Notes under the pieces: generated by a model
What the model was told of the DNA's origin: nothing
Database searches by the model: none
The model's input: the letters and a program-made list of their open reading frames with translations, nothing else
Translations under genes and position numbers: made by a program
Shown: piece after piece, positions 8,705 through 16,077 of the stretch
Numbering within the stretch: the stretch's first letter is position 1
Layout: each line of letters starts with the position of its first letter
Source of the DNA: an uncultured Phascolarctobacterium sp.
GTDB taxonomy: Bacteria; Bacillota; Negativicutes; Acidaminococcales; Acidaminococcaceae
Reading direction: 5' to 3'
Assembly: GCF_900770955.1 (NCBI RefSeq)
Contig: NZ_CAAGLX010000016.1
Location: 1-26,145, forward strand
DNA length: 26,145 bases

Positions 8705-9153
8705 GCTTCAGAGCAATGACGGAAGCAGATATTCCGGCTTTAGTTGCCATAGAGGCACAATCATTTTATGATGCCTGGAATGAGAACATGCTGCGTAATG
8801 AAATAGCGAATGAGCTGACTACCTATCTGGTGATGGAATACGCCGGCAAGCTGGTCGGTTATGCCGGCTTTTGGCTGGTTGCCGGTGAAGCACAGGTTAC
8901 CCGTGTGGCTGTTGCCGAGGAGGAGCGTGGCCAGGGCTATGGCACACGTCTGACGGCGGCATTGGTAAACAAGGCTTGGGAGCTTGGTGCCACAGCTATG
9001 ACGCTGGAGGTGCGCGAAGGCAATATTGCCGCCCAAAAGGTTTATCTGACCTGCGGTTTTGCCAGCGAAGGCATTCGCCCGAATTATTACGAAGACAATC
9101 ATGAAAATGCAGTTATAATGTGGCTGTATAAAGAAGGAGCAGGCCATGAATAA
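8677..9153 (+). CDS. rimI: Ribosomal-protein-alanine N-acetyltransferase RimI
   Basis: 158 residues of the GNAT fold. The acetyl-CoA binding motif is VTRVAVAEEERGQGYGTRL, followed by the ALVNKAWELGATAMTLEVREGN and KVYLTCGFASEGIRPNYY segments, typical of RimI, which acetylates the N-terminal alanine of ribosomal protein S18. The start is a GTG with GAGG just upstream (TGAGGAATT before GTG). An internal ATG at 8716 would cut into the fold, so I prefer the GTG. Its place between tsaB and tsaD is conserved in many Firmicutes, although its role in t6A formation is not established. Confidence 0.92.
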   Translation: MGEEAQATISFRAMTEADIPALVAIEAQSFYDAWNENMLRNEIANELTTYLVMEYAGKLVGYAGFWLVAGEAQVTRVAVAEEERGQGYGTRLTAALVNKAWELGATAMTLEVREGNIAAQKVYLTCGFASEGIRPNYYEDNHENAVIMWLYKEGAGHE

Positions 9154-10168
9154 AGAGCAGAAGGATGTATATATTTTAGGTATTGAAAGCAGCTGTGATG
9201 AAACCGCGGCTGCCGTAGTAAAGAACGGCCGTGAGGTACTGAGCAATATTATTTCCTCACAAATCGTTATTCACCGTAAATTCGGCGGTGTAGTGCCGGA
9301 AATTGCTTCCCGTAAGCATATTGAGAATATTATGCCTGTTATTGACGAGGCTTTGTCACAGGCCGGCGTTGGCATGGAGCAGATAGATGCTGTTGCCGTT
9401 ACCTACGGACCGGGTCTTGTCGGCGCATTGCTTGTAGGTCTGTCGGCTGCCAAGGCACTGGCCTGGGCAACTGATAAACCGCTGATAGGTGTCAACCATC
9501 TCGAAGGCCATGTGTTTGCCAACTTTTTGGCAGACAGCGAGCTGAAGCCTCCGTTCATGGCGCTGGTTGTCAGTGGCGGACATACGGCGCTGCTTAAGGT
9601 TACCGGCTATAACAGCTTTGAGCTTTTGGGACAAACGCGTGATGATGCGGCAGGTGAAGCCTTCGATAAGATTGCCCGCGTTATGGGGCTGCCTTATCCT
9701 GGCGGTCCGGAAATAGAGCGTCTGGCATTAGACGGCAATGACCATGCGATTGATTTTCCGGTAGCACGTCTGGACAAGCCTTACGAATTCAGCTTCAGCG
9801 GTCTGAAATCTGCCGTAATCAATTATCTGCATAACCAGCAGCAGGCAGGCCATGAGGTGAACCGCAGCGATGTTGCGGCCTCCTTCCAGCGTGCGGTTGT
9901 TGATGCATTGGTTAAGGAAGCGGTACATGCTATGCAGCATACCGGCTACAACAAAATTGTGCTGGCAGGCGGTGTTTCTGCCAATAAAACATTGCAAAAT
10001 ACACTGGCACAGGCTATGCAGGGGATTGGTGCCCAGTTGGTGCATCCGACACCGATTTTGTGTACCGATAATGCTGTTATGATTGCCTGCCGCGGTTATT
10101 TTATGTATCAGGCCGGCAGCTTCAGTCCATTGGATTTAAACGCTAATCCATCTTTGAAATTAGGCTAG
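9146..10168 (+). CDS. tsaD: tRNA N6-adenosine threonylcarbamoyltransferase TsaD
   Basis: 340 residues, the normal length for TsaD (formerly Gcp/YgjD). It is the catalytic subunit that transfers the threonylcarbamoyl group to A37. Motifs in order: GIESSCDETAAAVV, FGGVVPEIASRKH, GPGLVGALLVGLSAAKALA, the metal-binding NHLEGH (His118 and His122), ALVVSGGHTALL, PGGPEIERLA and the C-terminal LAGGVSANKTL. It overlaps rimI by 8 bases and has an AAGGAG before the start. The stop codon begins a perfect palindrome, and a DnaA-box cluster follows immediately. Confidence 0.97.
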   Translation: MNKEQKDVYILGIESSCDETAAAVVKNGREVLSNIISSQIVIHRKFGGVVPEIASRKHIENIMPVIDEALSQAGVGMEQIDAVAVTYGPGLVGALLVGLSAAKALAWATDKPLIGVNHLEGHVFANFLADSELKPPFMALVVSGGHTALLKVTGYNSFELLGQTRDDAAGEAFDKIARVMGLPYPGGPEIERLALDGNDHAIDFPVARLDKPYEFSFSGLKSAVINYLHNQQQAGHEVNRSDVAASFQRAVVDALVKEAVHAMQHTGYNKIVLAGGVSANKTLQNTLAQAMQGIGAQLVHPTPILCTDNAVMIACRGYFMYQAGSFSPLDLNANPSLKLG

Positions 10169-10178
10169 ACAATTGTCT
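10167..10178. promoter_or_regulatory. Perfect 12-bp palindrome at the tsaD stop codon
   Basis: AGACAATTGTCT is its own reverse complement and is followed by TTTT. As RNA it could form only a 4-bp hairpin with an AATT loop, a weak terminator at best. It could equally be a protein-binding site. A possible promoter, TAGACA at 10166-10171 with TATAAG at 10188-10193, overlaps it. Confidence 0.35.
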
Positions 10179-10195
10179 TTTAAGGTGTATAAGCC

Positions 10196-10309
10196 TGTGG
10201 ATATTGTGGATAAACTGATAATATCCACATATAAGCGCATTATTGCTGTGGAAAAGCTTGTGGATATAGTGGATAAAACAGTGGATTAATAAGATAAAGC
10301 TGTGGAAAG
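10196..10309. promoter_or_regulatory. Cluster of eight DnaA-box-like 9-mers
   Basis: Compared with the DnaA box TTATCCACA (reverse TGTGGATAA): TGTGGATAT at 10196, a perfect TGTGGATAA at 10205, ATATCCACA at 10221 in the opposite orientation, TGTGGAAAA at 10247, TGTGGATAT at 10259, AGTGGATAA at 10268, AGTGGATTA at 10280 and TGTGGAAAG at 10301. Six match at 8 or 9 of 9 bases. Two pairs (10196/10205 and 10259/10268) abut with no gap. The cluster fills the 168-bp gap between tsaD and the histidine kinase gene and could titrate DnaA or let DnaA control the two-component system. Confidence 0.75.
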
Positions 10310-10336
10310 GACAACAGCAGGAAGAAGAGGGGAAAC

Positions 10337-11728
10337 ATGCTGAATAATTTAACAGCAGAACAACGAAACAGTTTACAAGCTATGCCACAGGTACTCGGGC
10401 TGGCAGCAGATATAGCACATGCTGCAGTAACGATTTATCTGCCGGGAGAGAATAAAAAGTTTTTAAATGTTTATAAGCAGGAGCAGCCTATGACACAGGT
10501 TGGCAATGTACGCCCCGACATGACGGGGCGGCGCGTGCGTGCGGTTGAGGAACCGCTCGTAGCACGGGTGTTGCAGAAAAATGTGCCTGTTAATGGCAAG
10601 CGTGAATGGGCCTTGGGTATGTTCAGCAGCCTGAAGGTTTTTCCGCTGCGCGACAGCCGCGGACATTGCTATGGCGCTGTCAGCTTTGAAAGTGCTGCTC
10701 CGGATGATATTATTATTGCTCAGTCGTTGGAGCTTTTGTGCAGCCTGCGCCAGGATGTGAGCAATAACAGCAATTACCGGCGCTTGCTGCCGTCTGACGG
10801 TATTATGGTGGTGGACGCCAGCAGAGTGATTATTGCTGCCAACAACCGTGCACGTCATATGTTTGATGTTATGGATATTTCCCACCTTGTCGGTTCCCGT
10901 ACTAATGATGTTGCTATTAACTGGCCGCTTGTTGGCATGGTTATGGAAACAGGCACTGCGGAAAGCAAGGAATTTACCATGCATGGTATTTTGCTTTCCA
11001 TACGCATTTTGCCGGTAATTCCCAGGCCGAAGGCAGGTTGTGCTATTGTCATTTTGCAGGATATTACCGAGCTGCGCAAAAAGGACGAGGAGCTGCTGAT
11101 AAAATCTGTCGTAATCAAAGAGATTCATCACCGCGTAAAGAATAATCTGCAGACTATTGCCAGTCTGCTGCGTTTGCAGGAGCGTCGCGCACAGTGCGAC
11201 GAAACTAAAATAGTTTTGCGTGACTGCGTCAACAGAGTCAACAGTATCGCTATTGTGCATGAATATCTTTCGCAGCAGGATACCGGTCTGATTGATGTCG
11301 GTAAGGTAGCCAAAGGAATTTATCAGGCAATTATCAGCAGTATGCTGCATCCGGAATTTATTCTGCATGCCGATTTTAAAGCCGATCCGGTACAGCTGCC
11401 GTCCGATAAGGCAACAAGCATCGCTTTGATTCTCAACGAATTACTGCAAAATACTATAGAACATGCTTACGAAGGACGTATGAGCGGCAGTCTGAAGGTA
11501 CGCTTTGCGGAGGAAAGCAATTGTTATATTTTATCGATTGCCGATGATGGTATAGGCCTGCCTGAGGGCTTCTCTTTAAACAGCAGCCGTCACAGCTTAG
11601 GCCTGAAAATAATCAAGACTATGGCCGAAGCAGACCTGCAGGGAAGCTTTAGCTTGACGAATCGTGAGGACGGCGGTACACTTGCTTTAGTAACAATTCC
11701 AAAGGGGGGACTGGAAGATGTTAAATAA
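10337..11728 (+). CDS. Soluble sensor histidine kinase, HisKA_2 type (PdtaS/EutW-like)
   Basis: 463 residues with no membrane segment, so it senses something in the cytoplasm. Residues about 10-140 look like the GAF-like H_kinase_N domain of PdtaS. Residues about 150-250 look like a PAS domain ending in CAIVILQDITELRKKDEEL. The phosphoacceptor region IKEIHHRVKNNLQTIASLL (His264 or His265) is the HisKA_2 signature, and the C-terminus is an HATPase_c domain with LILNELLQNTIEHAY (N box) and SIADDGIGLP (G box). The gene overlaps the ANTAR regulator by 11 bases, so the two form a cognate pair. In known pairs of this kind phosphorylation lets the regulator bind RNA and prevent termination. The ligand is unknown. 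A DnaA-box cluster lies directly upstream. Confidence 0.9.
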   Translation: MLNNLTAEQRNSLQAMPQVLGLAADIAHAAVTIYLPGENKKFLNVYKQEQPMTQVGNVRPDMTGRRVRAVEEPLVARVLQKNVPVNGKREWALGMFSSLKVFPLRDSRGHCYGAVSFESAAPDDIIIAQSLELLCSLRQDVSNNSNYRRLLPSDGIMVVDASRVIIAANNRARHMFDVMDISHLVGSRTNDVAINWPLVGMVMETGTAESKEFTMHGILLSIRILPVIPRPKAGCAIVILQDITELRKKDEELLIKSVVIKEIHHRVKNNLQTIASLLRLQERRAQCDETKIVLRDCVNRVNSIAIVHEYLSQQDTGLIDVGKVAKGIYQAIISSMLHPEFILHADFKADPVQLPSDKATSIALILNELLQNTIEHAYEGRMSGSLKVRFAEESNCYILSIADDGIGLPEGFSLNSSRHSLGLKIIKTMAEADLQGSFSLTNREDGGTLALVTIPKGGLEDVK

Positions 11729-12305
11729 ACTGAGAATCTTACTGGCAGATGATGAAGCTATTTTGCGTCTTGATTTACGCGAAATGCTGGCAGATGCCGG
11801 TCATGAAATAGTAGGCGAGGCTGCCAACGGACAGGAGGCAGTAAAGCTGGCTGCGGAATTGAAGCCTGATTTTATTATCATGGACGTAAAAATGCCGATT
11901 ATGGACGGTATTACCGCAGCAAAAATTATTGCTGCCGATAATATTGCACCTGTATTGCTGCTGACAGCTTACAGTCAGCAGGATATTGTCGAGCAGGCAT
12001 CGGATGCAGGTGTTATAGCTTATCTGGTTAAGCCTGTGCGCGAGGAGCAGCTTTTTCCGGCGATGGAGATTGCGGCCAAGCGTTTTCAGGACATGAAGAA
12101 GCTGAATTTTGAGCTTGATAAGCTGAAGGAAAGCCTGGAGAACCGCAAGCTGCTTGACCGTGCCAAGGGCATTCTTATGGCAGCACATGGTATGACGGAG
12201 CAGGAAGCATACCGTAAGATGCAGCAGTTCAGTATGGCAAAACGTATCAGTCTGAAAGAGCTGGCAGAAAGCATTATTGCAGCAGCGGCAAAAAGACAAC
12301 AATGA
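11718..12305 (+). CDS. Response regulator with ANTAR RNA-binding domain (PdtaR/EutV-like)
   Basis: 195 residues. The receiver domain (about 1-120) has the acidic pocket DDE at 11-13, phosphoacceptor Asp56 in IIMDVKMPIMDG, the LLLTAYS switch residue and the conserved lysine in YLVKPV. A coiled coil follows (about 120-145). The C-terminal ANTAR domain holds the signature LLDRAKGILMAAHGMTEQEAYRKMQ. ANTAR proteins bind paired hairpins with six-base loops in nascent RNA and act as antiterminators. The start overlaps the kinase gene by 11 bases, with GGGGGA just upstream. I could not find a convincing double-hairpin ANTAR target in this window, so its regulated genes are probably elsewhere. Confidence 0.93.
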   Translation: MLNKLRILLADDEAILRLDLREMLADAGHEIVGEAANGQEAVKLAAELKPDFIIMDVKMPIMDGITAAKIIAADNIAPVLLLTAYSQQDIVEQASDAGVIAYLVKPVREEQLFPAMEIAAKRFQDMKKLNFELDKLKESLENRKLLDRAKGILMAAHGMTEQEAYRKMQQFSMAKRISLKELAESIIAAAAKRQQ

Positions 12306-12309
12306 GCTA

Positions 12310-12337
12310 AAAGGGCAGTATAAACTGCTCTTTTTTT
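12310..12337 (+). terminator. Rho-independent terminator after the ANTAR regulator
   Basis: AAAGGGCAGT pairs with ACTGCTCTTT around an ATAA loop and continues into seven T residues. It isolates the two-component operon from groESL. Confidence 0.88.
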
Positions 12338-12339
12338 AT

Positions 12340-12423
12340 GCCCAAGCAAAAATTTGAGGGCGCGAAGCAAAAAAACAGTGTGCTGAAGCAGATTTTTTAG
12401 GGTGCGAAGCAGAATTTGCGACA
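12340..12423. repeat. Four-copy 21-bp periodic repeat upstream of groES
   Basis: AAGCA occurs at 12344, 12365, 12386 and 12407, exactly 21 bp apart each time. The copies are degenerate (GCCCAAGCAAAAATTT, CGCGAAGCAAAAAAAC, GCTGAAGCAGATTTTT, TGCGAAGCAGAATTTG), with A or T tracts in the same phase. Twenty-one base pairs equals two helical turns, so the copies lie on the same face of the DNA. The array ends about 28 bp before the groESL -35 box. Confidence 0.7.
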
Positions 12424-12450
12424 AATTTGTAAAAAACAGCAAAAAAGTAC

Positions 12451-12478
12451 TTGCATTTTTTCCTAATATGGATATAAT
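12451..12478 (+). promoter_or_regulatory. groESL promoter
   Basis: TTGCAT at 12451-12456, a 16-bp spacer and a consensus TATAAT at 12473-12478. Transcription should start near 12485, immediately before the CIRCE operator. Confidence 0.85.
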
Positions 12479-12489
12479 AAGAATTGTGG

Positions 12490-12516
12490 TTAGCACTCGG
12501 AGTAAATGAGTGCTAA
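12490..12516. promoter_or_regulatory. CIRCE operator (HrcA binding site)
   Basis: TTAGCACTC at 12490-12498, a 9-base spacer and GAGTGCTAA at 12508-12516 form the perfect CIRCE inverted repeat. It lies a few bases after the predicted transcription start, so HrcA bound here should block groESL transcription until heat shock. No hrcA gene is present in the window. Confidence 0.97.
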
Positions 12517-12573
12517 TAACCAGGAAGCAAATTACTCTCACGTTAGTAAGAATACTCGAAAGGGGTTATAAAA

Positions 12574-12864
12574 ATGTTAAAACCATTAGCTGATCATGTA
12601 ATTGTAGAGGTTGTAGAAGTAGAAGAAAAAACTGCCAGCGGCATTTTCCTGCCGGATACTGCAGTAAAAGAAAAACCGCAGCAGGGCAAGGTTCTGGCTG
12701 TAGGCAGAGGCAAATACAGCGACAACGGCACTTTGATTAAACCCGAAGTAAATGTTGGCGATGAAGTTATCTTCGCAAAATACAGCGGAACTCCTGTTAA
12801 ACATCAAGGTAAGGATTACCTGATTCTCAGCGAACGCGATATCTTGGCAACTATCGAGAAATAA
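12574..12864 (+). CDS. groES: Co-chaperonin GroES
   Basis: 96 residues, the normal GroES length. It forms the seven-subunit lid of the GroEL chamber in the cytoplasm. The LKPLADHVIVEVVEVEEKTASGIFLPD N-terminus with its mobile loop (about residues 17-32, EKTASGIFLPDTA), the GDEVIFAKYSGTPV strand and the ending YLILSERDILATIEK are diagnostic. An AAAGGGG precedes the ATG. It is the first gene of the CIRCE-controlled operon and lies 105 bases before groEL. Confidence 0.98.
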   Translation: MLKPLADHVIVEVVEVEEKTASGIFLPDTAVKEKPQQGKVLAVGRGKYSDNGTLIKPEVNVGDEVIFAKYSGTPVKHQGKDYLILSERDILATIEK

Positions 12865-12882
12865 TTTTTTTGTGTCGTATAA

Positions 12883-12909
12883 AGCACCATCTGCGTCATC
12901 GGTGGCGCT
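12883..12909 (+). other. Imperfect hairpin in the groES-groEL spacer
   Basis: AGCACCAT at 12883-12890 can pair with GGTGGCGCT at 12901-12909 (one A-C mismatch). An outer TGTG/CACA pair lies at 12871-12874 and 12911-12914. No T-run follows, so it is not a terminator. It may be an mRNA processing or stabilising element. Confidence 0.35.
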
Positions 12910-12969
12910 GCACAAAGCAAAAAATCAATATTTAGTGTAATAAAAATGTAACTGAAGGAGCGATATAAA

Positions 12970-14598
12970 ATGGCTAAACAAATCCTGTTTAATGAAGAAG
13001 CTCGTCGTAGCCTGGAGCGTGGCGTAAATGCTCTGGCTGACGCTGTAAAAGTAACCCTCGGTCCTAAAGGCCGTAACGTTGTACTGGAAAAGAAATTCGG
13101 CGCACCGACCATCACTAATGACGGTGTAACTATTGCCCGCGACATCGAACTGGAAGATCCGTTTGAAAACATGGGCGCACAGCTGGTTAAAGAAGTATCC
13201 ATCAAAACTAACGATGTTGCTGGTGATGGTACTACCACTGCTACCGTTCTGGCACAGGCTATGATTAACGAAGGCATGCGTAACGTAGCTGCCGGTGCTA
13301 ACCCGATGGTTCTGAAAAAAGGCATCAAAAAAGCAGTTGACGTACTGGTTGACGAACTGAAAAATGTTTCCCAAAAGGTTGAAACCAAAGCTGCTAAAGC
13401 ACAGGTTGCTTCCATTTCTGCAGCTGACGATGAAATCGGTAACCTGATTGCTGACGCTATGGAAAAGGTTGGCGATGACGGTGTTATTACCGTTGAAGAA
13501 TCCAAGACTATGGAAACTCATCTGGAAACCGTTGAAGGCATGCAGTTCGACCGTGGCTACATTTCCCCGTACATGGCAACCGATGCTGACAAAATGGAAG
13601 CTGTACTGAGCAATCCGTACGTATTCATCACCGACAGAAAAATCACCATGATTGCCGACATTATGCCGGTTCTGGAAAAGGTTGTTCAAGCCGGCGGCGA
13701 ACTCTTAATCATCGCTGAGGATGTTGAAGGTGAAGCACTGGCAACCCTGGTTGTCAACAAGCTGCGTGGTACCTTCAAGGCTGTTGCTGTTAAAGCTCCT
13801 GGCTTCGGTGACCGTCGTAAAGCAATGCTGCAGGATATCGCTACTCTGACCGGTGCAACCGTTATCAGTGAAGAAGTTGGCCGTAAGCTGGACAGCGCAA
13901 GTGTTGCTGACCTTGGCCGTGCAGGTCAGGTTCGCGTAACCAAAGAGCTGACCACCATCGTTGATGGCTTGGGTGACAAAGATGCTATTGCTGCACGTGT
14001 TGCTCAAATCCGTGCACAAATTCCGGAAACCACTTCTGATTTCGATAAAGAAAAACTGCAAGAACGTCTGGCTAAACTGGCCGGTGGCGTAGCTGTTATC
14101 AAAGTTGGCGCTGCTACCGAAGTTGAGCTGAAAGATAAAAAACTGCGCATTGAAGATGCTCTGAATGCTACCCGCGCTGCTGTTGCCGAAGGTATTGTTG
14201 CCGGCGGCGGTACTGCTCTGCTGCAAGTACAGCCTGCTCTGGCAAAAATCAAAGCTACCGGTGACGAGAAGACTGGCGTAGAAATCGTTAAACGCGCTAT
14301 TGAAGAGCCTGTTCGTCAAATCGCTTACAACGCAGGTCTGGAAGGCGCTGTTATCGTTGATACCATCAAACGCAGCCGCAAGGGCTATGGCTTCAATGCT
14401 CTGACCGAAGAGTATGTTGACATGATCGAAGCAGGTATCGTTGACCCGACTAAGGTTACCAGAAGCGCACTGCAAAACGCTGCAAGCATCGCTGCTATGG
14501 TTCTGACTACCGAATCCATCGTAGCTGACAAACCTGCTAAGGAAGGCGCTATGCCTGCAATGCCTCCGATGGGCGGCGGCATGCCCGGTATGATGTAA
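12970..14598 (+). CDS. groEL: Chaperonin GroEL
   Basis: 542 residues of the 60-kDa chaperonin, full length. Motifs include the ATP-binding VTLGPKGRNVVLEKKFGAP and NDVAGDGTTTATVLAQ, the apical-domain KAPGFGDRRKAMLQDIATLTG, the RIEDALNATRAAVAEGIVAGGG hinge and the glycine-methionine tail ending in GGGMPGMM. It folds proteins in the cytoplasm together with GroES. An AAGGAG lies before the ATG, and the gene is followed by a strong terminator. Codon use is strongly biased (for example AAA and CTG), as expected for a very highly expressed gene. Confidence 0.99.
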   Translation: MAKQILFNEEARRSLERGVNALADAVKVTLGPKGRNVVLEKKFGAPTITNDGVTIARDIELEDPFENMGAQLVKEVSIKTNDVAGDGTTTATVLAQAMINEGMRNVAAGANPMVLKKGIKKAVDVLVDELKNVSQKVETKAAKAQVASISAADDEIGNLIADAMEKVGDDGVITVEESKTMETHLETVEGMQFDRGYISPYMATDADKMEAVLSNPYVFITDRKITMIADIMPVLEKVVQAGGELLIIAEDVEGEALATLVVNKLRGTFKAVAVKAPGFGDRRKAMLQDIATLTGATVISEEVGRKLDSASVADLGRAGQVRVTKELTTIVDGLGDKDAIAARVAQIRAQIPETTSDFDKEKLQERLAKLAGGVAVIKVGAATEVELKDKKLRIEDALNATRAAVAEGIVAGGGTALLQVQPALAKIKATGDEKTGVEIVKRAIEEPVRQIAYNAGLEGAVIVDTIKRSRKGYGFNALTEEYVDMIEAGIVDPTKVTRSALQNAASIAAMVLTTESIVADKPAKEGAMPAMPPMGGGMPGMM

Positions 14599-14642
14599 TC
14601 CGCAGGCCGGATATTATAACTGTATAATATAGCTTATAGCTT

Positions 14643-14684
14643 GCACACCCTGTTACTGATTTAGCAGCAGGGTGTGCTTTTTTT
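14643..14684 (+). terminator. Rho-independent terminator after groEL
   Basis: Perfect 10-bp stem GCACACCCTG with CAGGGTGTGC, then seven T residues. It ends the groESL operon. Confidence 0.92.
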
Positions 14685-14756
14685 GTTACAAAAAGCTGCA
14701 GTAAAAAATTTTATTGCCATTAGTGTATTCTAATTGTGTTTTTTTGCTCGTGAATA

Positions 14757-14765
14757 TGCTATAAT
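14757..14765 (+). promoter_or_regulatory. Extended -10 promoter for the chromate transporter pair
   Basis: TGCTATAAT at 14757-14765 is a consensus extended -10 element. No good -35 is seen at normal spacing. The TTG at 14734 lies upstream of this promoter and cannot be the gene start. Confidence 0.55.
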
Positions 14766-14799
14766 AATTTCATTCTATAGACAGAAGGAGCTGTTGATA

Positions 14800-15366
14800 A
14801 TGGGTGAACCTGCAGCTGAAAAAGATTTTTACTGGAAGCTGTTTAAATCAACCTTTATAATTAGTGCCTTTACTATTGGCGGCGGCTTTGTAATTATTCC
14901 GCTGCTGAAGGCGAAATTTGTTGATGAATATAAATGGATGGATGATAAGGAAGCACTGAACCTTGTGGCGATTGCACAGTCTGCGCCCGGTGTTGTGGCA
15001 GCCAATGCGGCAATCAGCATGGGCTACAAGCTCGGCGGTATCCGTGGTACGCTTACTGCGTTGCTGGCGACGATTCTGCCGCCACTGATTACCCTGAGCG
15101 CTATTTCCTACGCTTATGATGCCTTTGCCCATAACCAGTACATTCAGCTGGTTTTGAAGGGCATGCAGTGCGGTGCGACGGCTATTATTATCAATGTAGC
15201 GATTGATCTGCTCAAAAAAGAGCTGAAGAAAAAACTGGCATTGCCGCTCTTGATTATTGTAGCTACCTTTATTGCCAATTATTTCTTTAATGTAAATCTG
15301 ATGTATGCAGTAATTGCAGATGCCATTATCGGCTTCTTCCTGCTGCGTGACAAAAAGTACGCGTAA
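14800..15366 (+). CDS. Chromate transporter family protein, first half-size subunit
   Basis: 188 residues with about five or six membrane helices. It is a short-chain member of the ChrA family, matching one half of the classic two-domain transporter. The family signature is the FTIGGGFVIIPLLKAKFV segment followed by QSAPGVVAANAAISMGYKLGG. Family members move chromate and possibly other anions across the inner membrane. The physiological substrate of the paired short forms in anaerobes is not known. The ATG at 14800 follows AGAAGGAG at 14783-14790. The second subunit starts 12 bases after the stop, so the two are made together and probably form a heterodimer. Confidence 0.88.
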   Translation: MGEPAAEKDFYWKLFKSTFIISAFTIGGGFVIIPLLKAKFVDEYKWMDDKEALNLVAIAQSAPGVVAANAAISMGYKLGGIRGTLTALLATILPPLITLSAISYAYDAFAHNQYIQLVLKGMQCGATAIIINVAIDLLKKELKKKLALPLLIIVATFIANYFFNVNLMYAVIADAIIGFFLLRDKKYA

Positions 15367-15378
15367 GGAGGCGGCGAG

Positions 15379-15948
15379 ATGTTTATTTACTGGGAGCTTT
15401 TTTGGAGCTTTGTTAAGGTTGGTGCCTTCTGCGTTGGCGGCGGCTATGCTTCGATGCCGCTGATTCAGGCGGAGGTTATTGAAAATCATGCGTGGATGAC
15501 AATGCCGCAGTTTATTGATATTTTTACGATTTCGCAGATGACACCCGGTCCTATAGGTATCAATGCCGCGACTTTCGTGGGCACGAAGGTTGCCGGTGTT
15601 CCCGGTGCCGTTGCGGCGACTGTGGGTTTTGTTTTTCCTTCGGTGTTCATTGTACTGGCATTGGCAAAATTGTTCTTCAAATATGGTGACATCGGTCCGA
15701 TTCGCGGTATTCTGAACGGTTTGCGTCCTGCTGTTGTGGCACTCATCTGCTCTGCCGGACTGAGCTTTGTAATGCTGGCGCTATGGAATACGGAAACTCT
15801 GCCAAAGGATTTTACCAAGGTGGATTTGCTTGGCTGCATTGTTTTGCCGATTTCCCTGTGGTGTATCCGTCATAAGGTAAGCGTTATCCGTACACTGTGC
15901 ATGAGCGGTGTTTTGGGCTTGATTTTGGGTATTGCGGGTATCCGCTGA
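15379..15948 (+). CDS. Chromate transporter family protein, second half-size subunit
   Basis: 189 residues, the partner half of the ChrA-type pair. It carries the same signature in variant form: VGAFCVGGGYASMPLIQAEV, then QMTPGPIGINAATFVGTKVAG. The two subunits are homologous, so the operon looks like a split or unfused version of the two-domain transporter with opposite membrane orientation expected for each half (inference from the family). A GGAGG precedes the ATG, and a GC-rich terminator follows. An exported anion other than chromate is equally possible. Confidence 0.88.
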   Translation: MFIYWELFWSFVKVGAFCVGGGYASMPLIQAEVIENHAWMTMPQFIDIFTISQMTPGPIGINAATFVGTKVAGVPGAVAATVGFVFPSVFIVLALAKLFFKYGDIGPIRGILNGLRPAVVALICSAGLSFVMLALWNTETLPKDFTKVDLLGCIVLPISLWCIRHKVSVIRTLCMSGVLGLILGIAGIR

Positions 15949-15962
15949 TATTTGCTTTGACG

Positions 15963-16008
15963 GCGCGCTGCGCTGTGAGCTTCGGCTTGCGGCACAGTGC
16001 GCTTTTTT
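15963..16008 (+). terminator. Rho-independent terminator after the chromate transporter pair
   Basis: GC-rich, partly bulged stem between GCGCTGTG and CACAGTGCGC, with an inner AGC-TTCG-GCT hairpin. It is followed by six T residues. Confidence 0.8.
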
Positions 16009-16019
16009 GCTACACTCAT

Positions 16020-16046
16020 GTTAACTTAAGTAAATTAACGGTTGAC
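16020..16046. promoter_or_regulatory. Upstream BirA-type biotin operator of bioB
   Basis: GTTAAC at 16020-16025, a 15-base spacer and GTTGAC at 16041-16046. The right half forms most of the -35 box TTGACG. The same half-sites, spacing and overlap with the -35 occur at bioY (21529-21555). Confidence 0.7.
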
Positions 16047-16070
16047 GCAATCTGAATTCTGCTATATAAT
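16042..16070 (+). promoter_or_regulatory. bioB promoter
   Basis: TTGACG at 16042-16047, a 17-bp spacer and TATAAT at 16065-16070. The predicted start near 16077 lies at the edge of the downstream operator. Confidence 0.85.
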
Positions 16071-16077
16071 AGATACA

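Noticed and set aside
10196..10309. Chromosomal origin of replication
   Set aside because: The DnaA-like boxes are dense, but there is no dnaA, dnaN or clear AT-rich unwinding element beside them, so I report a box cluster only.
12482..12541. Riboswitch upstream of groES
   Set aside because: The inverted repeat there is the CIRCE operator, a known DNA element, and nothing else structured is visible.
12816..13689. Minus-strand open frames opposite groEL
   Set aside because: They are shadows of the strongly biased codons of groEL, with serine- and phenylalanine-rich low-complexity translations.
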